Positions 26,063 through 35,584 of a DNA stretch of 64,000 nucleotides are shown piece after piece. The DNA lies in contig CAWKDV010000004.1 in the NCBI GenBank assembly GCA_963848495.1, forward strand, positions 806,001-870,000, read 5' to 3'. The DNA is from JAICJR01 sp963848495 (lineage in GTDB: Bacteria > Actinomycetota > Thermoleophilia > Solirubrobacterales > Thermoleophilaceae). The stretch's first letter is position 1. Each line of letters opens with the position of its first letter. Made by a program: the position numbers and the translations under genes. The notes beneath the pieces were generated by a model, which worked only from the letters and a program-made list of their open reading frames with translations, had not been told where the DNA came from and did no database searches.

Positions 26063-26948
26063 GCAGGTGGCCGGTGAGCGGGCGGCCCAGCACCTGCTGC
26101 ACCGCGCGCGTGGCCTCGAGCAGCTGATCGAGGTCGATGCCGGTGTCGTGCCCCATCTCGTGGAGCATCGAGACGAGATCCTCGGTGGCGATGTTGCCGG
26201 TGGCGCCCTTGGGCACCGGGCAGCCGCCCAGCTCGCCGAACGAGGACTCGAACGAGCGCACGCCCGAGTCGAGTGCCGCCAGCACGTTCGCCAGGCCCTG
26301 CCCGCGGGTGTTGTGGAAATGGGCGGTGAGCTGCACATCGGGGCCGAGCAACTCGGCGGCCCGGTCGAAGAAGTCGCGCACCTGGCGCGGGTTGGCCATG
26401 CCGGTCGTGTCGCCGAAGGCGATCTCCTCGCAGCCGGCGGCAGCCAGCCGCTGGGCGATCGCGAAGACGCGCTCCGGCGGCACCTCGCCCTCGTAGGGAC
26501 AGCCGAACGAGACCGAGATCACGCCCTCGCAGCGCAACCCCTCGCCGCGCGCCCGCTCCACCACCCGCTCGAGCCCCGAGAGCGACTCCTCGATCGAGCG
26601 GTTCACGTTCTTCTGATTGTGCGTCTCGGAGGCGGAGAGGAAGAGGTTGACCTCCTGGAAGCGGTCGCGCAGCGCGAGCGCGTTCTCGAGCCCCTTCTCG
26701 TTCGGGATCAGAACGGTGACCGACACGTCCTCGGGGATGCTCACCGCCTGCAGGACCTCGCGCGCGTCGGCGAGCTGAGGGATCACGTCAGGGCGCACGA
26801 AGCTCGTGACCTCGAGCCGGCGCAGGCCGGTGCGGGCGAGCATGTCGATCAGCCGCACCTTGTCCTCGGTGGGGATGACCTCCGGCTCGTTCTGGAAGCC
26901 GTCGCGGGGACCGACCTCGCGGATCAGCACCGGCTCGCCCATGGCCAT
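26028..26948 (-). CDS. mvaB: Hydroxymethylglutaryl-CoA lyase
   Basis: About 306 residues of the HMGL-like TIM-barrel family. The first strand is REVGPRDGFQNE with metal and catalytic Arg/Asp residues. Later blocks are VTSFVRPDVIPQLADA, FGDTTGMANP, THFHNTRG-like TAHFHNTRGQGLAN with metal-binding His-x-His, and GELGGCPVPKGATGNIATED carrying the active-site Cys. It splits HMG-CoA into acetoacetate and acetyl-CoA, the last step of leucine breakdown. Several starts are possible (26954 GTG, 26948 ATG, 26942 ATG). Together with the carboxylase and hydratase nearby it suggests a dispersed leucine or branched-acid pathway. Confidence 0.9.
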   Translation of the reverse strand: MAMGEPVLIREVGPRDGFQNEPEVIPTEDKVRLIDMLARTGLRRLEVTSFVRPDVIPQLADAREVLQAVSIPEDVSVTVLIPNEKGLENALALRDRFQEVNLFLSASETHNQKNVNRSIEESLSGLERVVERARGEGLRCEGVISVSFGCPYEGEVPPERVFAIAQRLAAAGCEEIAFGDTTGMANPRQVRDFFDRAAELLGPDVQLTAHFHNTRGQGLANVLAALDSGVRSFESSFGELGGCPVPKGATGNIATEDLVSMLHEMGHDTGIDLDQLLEATRAVQQVLGRPLTGHLLTAGPVDWHHG

Positions 26949-26970
26949 GGACACTAGCCGTTACTCTCGC

Positions 26971-27660
26971 GTGCCCGTGAGCTCCTCCCCGGTCCCGATC
27001 ATCGGCGCAACAGGCGCGCTCGGCTTCGGCCTGGCGCTGCGGCTCGCCCAGGCGGGCGTGCCGGTCGTGATCGGCTCGCGGCGGCTCGAATCGGCTCAGG
27101 AGGCGGCGGGCAAGCTGCGCGCCATCGTGCCGGACGGCGACATCGAGGGCCTGCAGAACGCGGACGCCGCGCGCAGCGGGCCGCTCGTGATCCTGTCGGT
27201 GCCGTTCCGCGCGCAGTCGGAGAACCTCACCAACCTGAAGGAGGTCCTCCAGCCCGAGCAGATCCTGGTCGACGCCACGGTGCCGCTCGCGGCCGCGGTG
27301 TCCGGCCGGGCCACGCGGCTGCTCGGCGTCTGGCAGGGCTCGGCGGCGCAGCAGGCGCAGGAGATGACGCCGAAGGGCGTGAAGGTGATCAGCGCCTTCC
27401 ACACGGTCAGCGCCGCCAAGCTCGGCGATCCCGATGCGGAGCTCGACGAGGACGTGCTGATCGCGGGCGACGATCGCGAGGCCAAGCGCCAGCTCGCCGA
27501 GCTCGTGACGCGCATCCCGGGCCTGCGCCCGGTGGACTGCGGCAGGCTCGAGATGGCCCGCATCATCGAGGGGCTCACACCGCTCCTGATCTCGGTGAAC
27601 GCGCGCCACAAGTCGCACGCCGGCGTGAAGCTCACCGGACTGCCCGACGTCACGTGGTAG
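26971..27660 (+). CDS. npdG: F420-dependent NADP oxidoreductase (NpdG-like)
   Basis: About 229 residues with an N-terminal NADP-binding strand-loop VPIIGATGALGFGLALRLAQ, VVIGSRRLESAQ (Ser-Arg-Arg recognising the 2'-phosphate of NADP), VILSVPFRAQ, LVDATVPL and the C-terminal F420-binding part HTVSAAKL, RIIEGLTPLLISVNARHK. It reduces F420 with NADPH or the reverse. GTG 26971 or 26977 are both plausible. The cofD start overlaps its end, so it is the first gene of the F420 operon and likely charges the cofactor made by its neighbours. Confidence 0.87.
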   Translation: MPVSSSPVPIIGATGALGFGLALRLAQAGVPVVIGSRRLESAQEAAGKLRAIVPDGDIEGLQNADAARSGPLVILSVPFRAQSENLTNLKEVLQPEQILVDATVPLAAAVSGRATRLLGVWQGSAAQQAQEMTPKGVKVISAFHTVSAAKLGDPDAELDEDVLIAGDDREAKRQLAELVTRIPGLRPVDCGRLEMARIIEGLTPLLISVNARHKSHAGVKLTGLPDVTW

Positions 27661-28571
27661 TCGTCCTCGCGGGCGGCACCGGCGGCGCCAAGCTCGCCCG
27701 CGGGATGCTCGACGTGGTGGGCGCCGGCGAGCTCGTCGTGATCGCCAACACCGGCGACGACGTGGAGGTGTGGGGCGTGCACGTCTCGCCCGACCCCGAC
27801 CTCGTGACCTGGTGGCTCGCCGACCTGATCGACGAGCGCGGCTGGGGCATCGCGGGCGACAGCTGGCAGGTGATGGACGCCCTTGAGCAGGCCGGCCACG
27901 CGCCCTGGTTCCGCCTCGGCGACCGTGACCTGGCGCTCTGCATGCTGCGCACCGCCCGGCTGCGCGCCGGCGAGCGGCTGACGCTCGCCCAGGCCGAGGT
28001 CGCGCGGGCGGTGGGCGTGGAGGCGCGGGTGCTGCCGATGGCGGACGAGCCCGTGCGCACGCGCGTGAAGCTGGGCGGCGAGTGGCACGACTTCCAGGAG
28101 TTCATGATCACCCAGGGCGGGCGGAGCGGCGGCGAGATCGAGGGCGTGGAGCTCGACGGGATCGGCGCGGCCGCGCCCACACCGGAGGTGCTCGAGGCGA
28201 TCGCCGGCGCCGATGCCATCGTGATCGGCCCCTCGAACCCGGTGATCTCGATCGGCCCGATCCTCGCCCTGCCGGGCATGCGCGAGGCACTGGCCGCCGC
28301 GGCCGCGCCGGTGGTGGCGATCAGCCCGTTCGTCGGCGGCCGCTCGGTGAAGGGCCCGACCGAGGACTTCTGCCGCCAAGCCGGCCTGCCGTTCGGCACC
28401 GCGGCGGTGGTCCAGGCCTACTCCGGCCTGCTCGACGGCGTGGTGGCCGACGAGCCCGCCGAGGGCCTCCCGGTCGAGGTCGTGGACACCCTTCTGAGTA
28501 CCCCAGACGCGCGGCGCCGCGTGGCCCAGCTAACCCTGGAATTTGCGGGGAACCTGCGTGATCGGAGATGA
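27654..28571 (+). CDS. cofD: 2-phospho-L-lactate (or PEP) transferase CofD/FbiA
   Basis: A 305-residue CofD: N-terminal VVLAGGTGGAKLARGM, VIANTGDD, PDPDLVTWWLADLID, LGDRDLALCMLRT, ADAIVIGPSNPVISIGPIL and SPFVGGRSVKGPTED. It transfers the phospho-lactyl or phosphoenolpyruvyl group from the GDP-activated donor onto FO to make F420-0 or dehydro-F420-0. GTG start inside the end of npdG. Second gene of the F420 operon, followed by cofC after a 51-bp gap. Confidence 0.95.
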   Translation: MVVVLAGGTGGAKLARGMLDVVGAGELVVIANTGDDVEVWGVHVSPDPDLVTWWLADLIDERGWGIAGDSWQVMDALEQAGHAPWFRLGDRDLALCMLRTARLRAGERLTLAQAEVARAVGVEARVLPMADEPVRTRVKLGGEWHDFQEFMITQGGRSGGEIEGVELDGIGAAAPTPEVLEAIAGADAIVIGPSNPVISIGPILALPGMREALAAAAAPVVAISPFVGGRSVKGPTEDFCRQAGLPFGTAAVVQAYSGLLDGVVADEPAEGLPVEVVDTLLSTPDARRRVAQLTLEFAGNLRDRR

Positions 28572-28622
28572 TGCCCATCTGGCCCAGCCGCTAGAGTCGA
28601 AGCGGCCCGGCTCGCCTCGGCT

Positions 28623-29330
28623 ATGCGCACTCTCGCGATCCTTCCGATCAAGAGCTTCTCTGCAGCCAAGCAGCGTCTATCACCACTGCTGGCCGGCGGC
28701 TCCCGTCAGGCCCTCGCGCAGGCGATGTTCTCCGATGTGCTCAATGCGCTGCGCAAGGTCGAGCGGATAGAGACCATCGCGGTCGTCACCGGCGACCCTG
28801 CCGCGGAGGCCGCGGCGCACGGGGAGAAGATCACCGTCGTGCACGACACGCTCGAGGCCGGCCAGTCCGCGGCGGCCACCGTGGGCATCAGGCACGCCCT
28901 GGCCGCCGGCTACGAGCGCGTGCTGCTCGTGCCCGGCGACACGCCGCTGCTCGTCGCGGCCGAGCTCGACGCCCTGCTCGCCCGCCACGAGGAGGACGGC
29001 ATGCAGGTCGTGATCGTGCCGGACCGTCACGGCTTCGGCACCAACGCGCTCGTGATCGCGCCGCCCGCCGTCTTCAAGCCGAGCTTCGGCCCGGACAGCC
29101 TCAACCGCCACCTCAGCGCCGCGCAGGAGGCGGGGCTGATCCACAGCGTCGAAGAGGTGCCGTCGCTGCTCCACGACGTGGACACGCCTGAGGACCTCGC
29201 CGCGCTCGAGGCACTGCTCGACGAGCGCCGCGCCTGCGCGCCGATGACGCGTGGCGCGCTGCGCCAGCTCGACCGGCTGCGCGAGAACCGCCGCTTCGCA
29301 CAGGGCGTCGAGCCCCCCGTCGAGGTCTGA
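28623..29330 (+). CDS. cofC: Phospholactate/PEP guanylyltransferase CofC/FbiD
   Basis: A 235-residue nucleotidyltransferase: LAILPIKSFSAAKQRLSPLL at the N-terminus, VLLVPGDTPLL with the metal-binding Asp near residue 105, VVIVPDRHGFGTNAL, FGPDSLNRHL and DVDTPEDL. It activates 2-phospholactate or phosphoenolpyruvate with GTP, giving the substrate of CofD. In actinobacteria PEP is the usual donor; the sequence alone does not settle that here. Its stop codon overlaps the probable CTG start of cofE. Confidence 0.93.
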   Translation: MRTLAILPIKSFSAAKQRLSPLLAGGSRQALAQAMFSDVLNALRKVERIETIAVVTGDPAAEAAAHGEKITVVHDTLEAGQSAAATVGIRHALAAGYERVLLVPGDTPLLVAAELDALLARHEEDGMQVVIVPDRHGFGTNALVIAPPAVFKPSFGPDSLNRHLSAAQEAGLIHSVEEVPSLLHDVDTPEDLAALEALLDERRACAPMTRGALRQLDRLRENRRFAQGVEPPVEV

Positions 29331-30085
29331 GAGACCTGTACCTGGAGGCCACCGCACTCACCGGGCTGCCGGAGGTGAGCCCGGGCGACGATCTCGCCGC
29401 GCTGATCGCGGCCGCCTGCCCGCCCGACCTCGGCGACGGCGACGTGCTCGTGGTGGCCAGCAAGATCGTGTCGAAGGCGGAGGGGCGGCTGCGCCGCCTG
29501 GCCGACGTCACGGTGAGCGAGCGGGCGGCCCGCATCGGGGCCGAGCAGGGCAAGCGGCCAGAGCTCGTGCAGGTGATCCTCGACGAGAGCACGGAGGTCC
29601 TGCGAGCCCATCACGGCGTGCTGATCTGCGAGACGCACCACGGCTTCGTGTGCGCGAACGCGGGCGTCGATGCCTCGAATGTGCCGGAGAGAGGGGACGT
29701 GCTGCTCCTTCCGCTCGACCCCGACGCCTCGGCGCGGGCGCTGCGGGCGGGAATCGCCGCGGCGCGGGAGGTGCGCCCGGCCGTGCTGATCTCGGACAGC
29801 TTCGGCCGCGCCTGGCGCATGGGCCAGACGGACGTTGCGCTGGGAGCCGCGGGCTTCGCGGTGCTCGACGACTGGCGCGGCCGCCGCGACGCCCACGGCC
29901 GCTCGCTGTCCGCCACCAACCTGGCGGTGGCCGACGCCGTGACCGCCACGGCCGACCTCGCCCGCTCCAAGGACGGCGGCGAGCCGGTGGTGCTGGTGCG
30001 CTCCCTCGAGCGCTTCGTGCTGCCGGACGACGGCCCGGGCGCCGCGCCGCTGCGCCGCCGGCGCGAGCAGGACCTGTTCCGCTAG
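29327..30085 (+). CDS. cofE: Coenzyme F420:L-glutamate ligase CofE
   Basis: About 252 residues. TGLPEVSPGDDLAALI is the family N-terminal block; GDGDVLVVASKIVSKAEGRL, ILDESTEVLRAHHGVLICET, GFVCANAGVDASN, LISDSFGRAWRMGQTDVALG and LARSKDGGEPVVLVRSLE follow. It adds glutamates to F420-0 with GTP. GTG 29375 lies inside the conserved N-terminal block; no ATG, GTG or TTG exists upstream in frame, so a CTG at 29327 overlapping the cofC stop (CTGA) is the best start. The FMN-reductase domain fused in mycobacterial FbiB is absent. Confidence 0.9.
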   Translation: MRDLYLEATALTGLPEVSPGDDLAALIAAACPPDLGDGDVLVVASKIVSKAEGRLRRLADVTVSERAARIGAEQGKRPELVQVILDESTEVLRAHHGVLICETHHGFVCANAGVDASNVPERGDVLLLPLDPDASARALRAGIAAAREVRPAVLISDSFGRAWRMGQTDVALGAAGFAVLDDWRGRRDAHGRSLSATNLAVADAVTATADLARSKDGGEPVVLVRSLERFVLPDDGPGAAPLRRRREQDLFR

Positions 30086-30089
30086 GACT

Positions 30090-33075
30090 TCAACGCGCGC
30101 TGTCGGGCTCGCGCTCGAGCCCCAGCCGGTGCGCCACCGCGGCGGCCTGCGTGCGGCTCCGCACGTCCAGCTTGGAGAGGATGCGCGACACGTGCACGCT
30201 CGCGGTCTTCTCGGCCATGAAGAGCGTGTCGCCGATCTCGCGGTTGGTCATGCCCTCGGCCAGCAGCGCCAGCACCTGGCGCTCGCGCGGCGTGAGGCCG
30301 AAGGGATCGTCGTCGGCCTCGCCGGCGACCGGGGCGAGGGCGCCCTCGCCGACCTCGGTGTCGAGCCGCAGGCGGGCGCGCGCGACCAGGCCCTCGACCT
30401 CCGACTCGAGCCAGCCGGCGCCCAGATCGCGCGGGCCGCAGCGAGCGCTTCGCCCGCGATCTCGGCGGCGCCGTCGCGGTCGCCCCCGGCCAGGTGGGCC
30501 TCGGCCTGGCGCCAGCGGCAGAGAGCAGCCTCGTACGGCCGTTCGATCGCCTGCCAGGCCTCCGCGGCGGCGATCCAGAGGGCCGGGTCCGAGCGCCCCT
30601 CGACCCGGTCATCTGGGCCTCGGCGCTGAGCAGCCAGGCGCGTTCCACCGGACGGTCGCCCTCGGCCGCCGCGCGCACGCGCGCCACCATCATCTCGGCG
30701 CCGGTCACGGCCCGTGAGGGATCCTCGCCGAGGTCGCGGGCCCGCTCGACGGCCTCGGCCTCGACAGCCACGCCGACCGCCGACAGCCGCACGATCCGGC
30801 TGGCGTCCTCGGTGCAGAACTCGATCCGGTCGAGCGAGTGCTCGACCACGCGGCGGGCCTCTTCGATGTCGCCCTCGCGCAGGCGCAGCTCCGCCATCAG
30901 GACACCCCAGGCGCCGATGTACTGCGGCTCGGTGGACTCGGCGACGATCGGCTCCGCCCTGTCGAGACGGTCGCGCGCCGTGGCCTCGTCGCCGTAGGCC
31001 AGCGCCATCATGGCGCGCTGCAGCAGGACGTAGACCTCGCGGGCGCCGCCGGTGCGGCGCTCGGTGGACGGCATCGCCGCCTCGGCGGCCTTCCAGTCGC
31101 CGAGCGCCCAGTTGAACTCGGCGATCGTGACGTTCAGCCACTCCACCGGCCGCATGATCTCGCTGATCACGCGCTGGCCCTCCTCGGCGATGGCCAGGCC
31201 CTCGCGCGTGCGGCCGGCCAGGTGGAGCGCGTCCGCAAGGTTGCCGTAGGCGGAGTCGAGCTCGCTGACGAACTCCCGCTCGCGCGCGAGCTCCACGGCG
31301 CGGCGCAGCTCGGCGGTGCCGGCTTCCACGTCTCCCATGGCCGCCAGGGCGATGCCGCGCGCGTTGCGCGCCCGGCCCTCGGCGAGCGGGTCGCCGCAGC
31401 GCTCCGCCGCGTCGATCGCCTGCTCGGCCACCTCGAGCGTCTCCATGTACTTGCCCTGGAGCATGCGCACCTTCGCCAGGAAGCCCAGCAGGCGGGCGCG
31501 CTCGCGGCTCGGGTCGCCCTTCGGCAGGAGCGACAGTGCGTGCTGGATCGTGTCGATGCTCGCCGACCCGCGGAACAGCGCCCATTGGGCCCGGGCGAGC
31601 AGCTCGAGCACCGTCGCGGCGCGATAGGGGTCGGCGTTCTCGTCGATCTCCTCGAGCGCCTTGCGGGCGAGCGTCTCGGTGCGGTTGAAGTCCCCGTTGG
31701 CGCGGTGGTCGGCGGCTGCGCGCCGCAGCAGCCCAGCGCGGTCGGTCCCCGCCAGCTCCTCGGCGTCCGGAACGCGGTCCCACAGCTCGATGGCGCGCTC
31801 GAGCAGCGCGGCGGCCTCGCCGTGGGCGTGCACGCGGTCCGCCTCCTTGGCCGCCTCGACGGACGCGGCCAGGGCGGCCGCCTGCTCGCCCGCCGAGTAG
31901 TAGTGGTGGGCGATGCCGGCGCTCAGGAAGACGCCGCTGCCGCGCGCCTCGGCGCGCGTCTCGAGCGCGCGCGCCAGCGCCAGGTGCAGCTCGGCGTGCT
32001 CGCCGGGCAGCAGGTCGTCGTGCACCACCTCGCGCAGCAGCGCGTGGCGGAAGCGGTAGAAGCCGTCGTCGCCGGCGGCGACGATGTGGCTGGCCACGGC
32101 CTCGCGCAGCGCGGCACGCAGCCGTGGCCCGTCGAGGCCGATGGCATCGCTCATCAGCCCCTCGTCGAGGCGACGTCCCGCGGACAGCACCCGCAGCAGC
32201 TCCTGCGTGTCCTCGCTGAGGCGCTCGATCCGCACCATCAGCGCGTCGCGCATCGTCGGCGGCAGCGATCCGCGGCCGTCGAGCCCCGCGGCCAGCAGCT
32301 CCTCGGTGAAGAGCGGGTTGCCCTCGCTGCGCGACCACAGCCGCTCGACCAGGTCGCCCTCCGGCGGGGCGCCGAGAATGTCCGTGAGCTGCTCGCGCAG
32401 CTCGTCCCGATTCAGCGGCGCCAGGTCGATGCGCCGGGCGCACGGGTTGCGCTCGAGCTCAGCCAGCACCGGCCGCAGCGGGTGGCGACGGTGCAGCTCG
32501 TCGGGCCGGTAGGTGGCCACCACCAGCAGCCGCTCGGTGCTCATGCTGCGTGCGAGGAACGCGAGAAACGCGCGGGTGGAGCGGTCCGCCCAATGGATGT
32601 CCTCGATCGCCAGGAGCAGCGGCTGGTTCTCGCCGAGCGAGTCGAAGAGCGTGAGGAGCGCCTCGAACAGCCGGCCCTGGGCGGCGTCGTCGCGCTCTGA
32701 GGAGGGTTCGTCCGTCCTGGCCGGGGCGAGCCCGGGCAACAGTGCCCCGAGCTCGCCCCGCGTGGCCTCGGGGAGGGCGGCCACTACGGGGTCTTGCTCC
32801 CGTGCCAGGGGACGAAGGGCGGCGACGAGCGGAGCGTAGGGAAGCTCACCCTCTCCGAGCTCGACGCAGTCGCCGCCTATAACGCGCGCGGGTGGGGACG
32901 TGTCCTGCGCGCGCCGCTCGAACTCACCGAGGAGGCGTGTCTTGCCGACACCGGACTCACCAGCCACGAACGCTATGGAGGGCTTCCGCTGCGCCGCGTC
33001 GGCCAAAGCGGCCTCGAGCTCGGCGAGCTCTCTCCCGCGACCCACCACTCGAGCGCTGCTCACTCTGGTCGCCAT
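30090..33075 (-). pseudogene. Large LuxR-family ATPase regulator (AAA/TPR/HTH), two frameshifts
   Basis: Read through two one-base deletions (near 30606 and near 30435) this is about 995 residues. The N-terminus has an AAA-type ATPase: VVGRGRELAELE, Walker A AGESGVGKTRLL and LLAIEDIHWADRSTRAFL. The middle is a long helical TPR-like region. The last 60 residues are a LuxR DNA-binding domain: LTPRERQVLALLAEGMTNRE and TASVHVSRILSKLDVRSR. ATG at 33075 is best because the ATPase starts just after. Such LAL/MalT-like regulators sense a ligand through the TPR region. It lies between cofE and cofGH and may regulate F420 synthesis, which is inference from position only. Confidence 0.88.
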
Positions 33076-33307
33076 GGCCCCAGTATTGCGCCGGGACCCG
33101 TTGGCTGGCGCCTGCGTCTCGAAGCGCCGGCCCGCTTGCAGCGATGAAGTGCTTGTTGATGTCGGTGAACATTCTTCGGTCCTCTCTTCAGGGCTCGGCA
33201 TCTCGCGAACGACATGCTGAACCTGAGACAGGCCGCCGACATCGGCAGGATGGAGCGACTAAGGGGTTCAGACCCCTTAGTTGGCTAAGGCGGACCCCTT
33301 AGTTCTC

Positions 33308-33375
33308 GATCACGGATCACGGATCACCGATCACAGAGCCTTTTCCGCGATCCGTGATCGGTGATCGGTGATCGG
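33308..33375. repeat. Heptamer GATC repeat hairpin at cofGH 3' end
   Basis: Four GATCACG-like heptamers (33308-33334) face four GATCGGT-like heptamers (33349-33375), so the two arms can pair as an imperfect long hairpin with a short pyrimidine-rich loop. The cofGH stop codon and its last codons (DHRSRIAEKAL) lie in the repeat. It could terminate cofGH transcription. Similar period-7 repeats occur at 34866-34893 and 46775-46840. Confidence 0.75.
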
Positions 33376-35550
33376 GTGCTCCGCTAACACCTCATAGAGC
33401 GTGCCCCGCTGCGCAGCGGGACGCCCGGCAGCATGTGCGGCCGCGATCAGCTGCTCGGGCTCGAGGAGAGTCCCGTGGTACGAGCCGGCCATGCGGCTGA
33501 TCGACTCCTCCATCAGCGTGCCGCCGAGGTCGTTCACGCCCCAGCGCAGCGACTCGGTGGCCACGTCCAGGCCCATCTTCACCCAGCTCGCCTGCAGGTT
33601 GCGGATCGTCCTGCCGAGCGCCAGCCGGAAGACCGCGGTGTGCTTGAGGTTCTCCTCGCGGGAGATCTCCTCCACGCCGTGCGTGCGGCCGAGCAGCGTG
33701 TGGAAGGGGATGAACGAGAGCGGCACGAACTCGGTGAAGCCGCCGCTGCGCTCCTGAAGCGCACGGACCACGCGCATGTGCTCGGCCAGCTCCCAGGGCT
33801 CCTCGATGTGGCCGAACATGACCGTCACCGTCGAGCGGATGCCCACCGCATGCGAGGCCTCGATGATCTCCACCCAGCGGGCCACCGGCAGCTTGTTGGG
33901 CGAGATGCGCTCGCGCACGCCATCGTGCAGCACCTCCGCGGCCGTGCCGGGCGTCGAGCCGAGCCCGGCGGCGTGCAGGCGCTCGAACACCTCGGCCGGC
34001 GGGAGCCCGCTCTGGTCGCACATGTGCGCGACCTCCATCGGCGAGTAGGCGTGCAGGTGGATGTCGGGCGCCACCTCCTTCGCCAGCCGCAGCCAGGACT
34101 CGTAGTCCTCGAGCTGCCAGTCGGGGTGGATGCCGGACTGCATGCAGATCTCGGTGGCGCCGTAGTCCAGCGCCTCCTCCACCCTCCGGACGAACTCCTC
34201 GCGCGAGTGCTCATAGGCGTCCGGCGAGCGCTTGCCCTGGCCGAAGCCGCAGAAGGCGCAGCCCACGATGCAGACGTTCGACACGTTGATGTTGCGGTTC
34301 ACCACGAACGTGACCGTGTCGCCGGCCAGCTCCTCGCGCAGCTCGTCCGCCGCCTGGCGCATGTCCTCGATCGCCTCGGGCCGAGTCTCAGCGAACATCG
34401 CGGTGAGCTCCTCCTCGCTGAGCGCCACGCCGTCGCGCCCCTTGGCGATCGCCGCGGGCACCAGCTCGCGTCGCAGCGGCCGTTCCTCACGCCGTCCCGA
34501 GCCGCGCCGCGGGATGAAGCTCCAGTACTTCAGCTTGATCACGTCGAGCACGCCCTGCTCGAGCCACTCCGGGTCCATGTACTGCGGGTAGACGCACAGC
34601 CGCTCGGTGAGCGCGTAGCCGCGCGGAGCGAGCTCCTTGCGCATCCGGTGCACCGACGGGAACGGGTGCTCCGGCGAGATGTGATCCCCGTTGGCCGACA
34701 GCCCACCCAGATCGGTGGCGCCCTCCTCGACAAGTGGCAGCCACCAATCCGAGAGGTTCGGCGGAATCTGAATGCCGACGCCGGGCAAGAGGCGTTGCGC
34801 CTCCAGGACCAACTGACGCATGTCGTCAAGGCTGATCGGACAAGCCCACGCCGGAAGCGAAACCTGCGATCTGCGATCTGCGATCTGCGATCTCTGAGCC
34901 TCATCCGCGATCCGCGCCACCTCAGCCCCGTAGTACCTCGGGTGCGCGACGAAGTTCTGCAGGATCACCTCCTGGATATGGCCGTACTCGCGCTGGAGCT
35001 CGGCCAGGGCCTCCAGCGAGGCGATCCGGTCCTCGACGCTCTCGCCGATCCCCACCAGGATCCCGCTGGTGAACGGGATCCGCAGCTCGCCGGCGGCTCG
35101 GATCGTGTCCAGGCGCACGGCAGGATGCTTGGTGGGCGAGCCCTGGTGCACCACCAGGTCGGGGTTCACGGACTCGAGCATCAGCCCCTGCGAGGCGGTG
35201 ACCTCGCGCAGCCGGGCGAGCTCCTCGCGCGACGCGGCGCCGATGTTCGTGTGCGGCAGCATGCCCCGCTCGAGCGCCCGCTCGCAGGTCCAGGCCACGT
35301 AGCTCGTGAAGTCGTCGTGGCCGTACTCGCGCAGCCGCCGCGCCACCTCGGCGCTGACCTCCGGCCTCTCGCCGGTGAGCACGAGCAGCTCCTTCACGCC
35401 GCGGCGGGCGGCGTCGTCAAGCATGCGCTCCACCTCGTCCGGCGCATACAGATGCGGCTTGTGCGTGGCGAACGCGCAGTACTTGCAGTAGCACTGACAC
35501 GTCCGTGACAGCGAGACCGTGAAGTTCCGCGAGAAGGTGACTCGCCGCAT
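33331..35550 (-). CDS. fbiC: FO synthase, fused CofG-CofH (FbiC)
   Basis: About 739 residues with two radical SAM halves. The CofG half has SRTCQCYCKYCAFATH (Cys-x3-Cys-x2-Cys) near the start, TGERPEVS and GILVGIGES. The CofH half has NVCIVGCAFCGFGQG (Cys-x3-Cys-x2-Cys), EICMQSGIHPDW, HAYSPMEV and FGHIEEPWE. Both halves together couple tyrosine to a flavin precursor to make FO, the deazaflavin of F420. ATG 35550 is preferred since 35585 starts the divergent gene. A period-7 DNA repeat encodes an inserted RSQIADRRSQ near the middle, and another repeat supplies the C-terminus. Opposite strand to cofDCE but same locus. Confidence 0.94.
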   Translation of the reverse strand: MRRVTFSRNFTVSLSRTCQCYCKYCAFATHKPHLYAPDEVERMLDDAARRGVKELLVLTGERPEVSAEVARRLREYGHDDFTSYVAWTCERALERGMLPHTNIGAASREELARLREVTASQGLMLESVNPDLVVHQGSPTKHPAVRLDTIRAAGELRIPFTSGILVGIGESVEDRIASLEALAELQREYGHIQEVILQNFVAHPRYYGAEVARIADEAQRSQIADRRSQVSLPAWACPISLDDMRQLVLEAQRLLPGVGIQIPPNLSDWWLPLVEEGATDLGGLSANGDHISPEHPFPSVHRMRKELAPRGYALTERLCVYPQYMDPEWLEQGVLDVIKLKYWSFIPRRGSGRREERPLRRELVPAAIAKGRDGVALSEEELTAMFAETRPEAIEDMRQAADELREELAGDTVTFVVNRNINVSNVCIVGCAFCGFGQGKRSPDAYEHSREEFVRRVEEALDYGATEICMQSGIHPDWQLEDYESWLRLAKEVAPDIHLHAYSPMEVAHMCDQSGLPPAEVFERLHAAGLGSTPGTAAEVLHDGVRERISPNKLPVARWVEIIEASHAVGIRSTVTVMFGHIEEPWELAEHMRVVRALQERSGGFTEFVPLSFIPFHTLLGRTHGVEEISREENLKHTAVFRLALGRTIRNLQASWVKMGLDVATESLRWGVNDLGGTLMEESISRMAGSYHGTLLEPEQLIAAAHAAGRPAAQRGTLYEVLAEHPITDHRSRIAEKAL
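34866..34893. repeat. In-frame heptamer repeat (GCGATCT x4) inside cofGH
   Basis: Four exact tandem copies of GCGATCT lie within the CofG part of cofGH. On the coding strand they specify a hydrophilic stretch reading SQIADRRSQ between two conserved blocks, so they sit in a surface loop and keep the frame. Confidence 0.85.
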
Positions 35551-35584
35551 CGGTCCCGGCAGTGTAGGCATACCGTTCGCCGCC

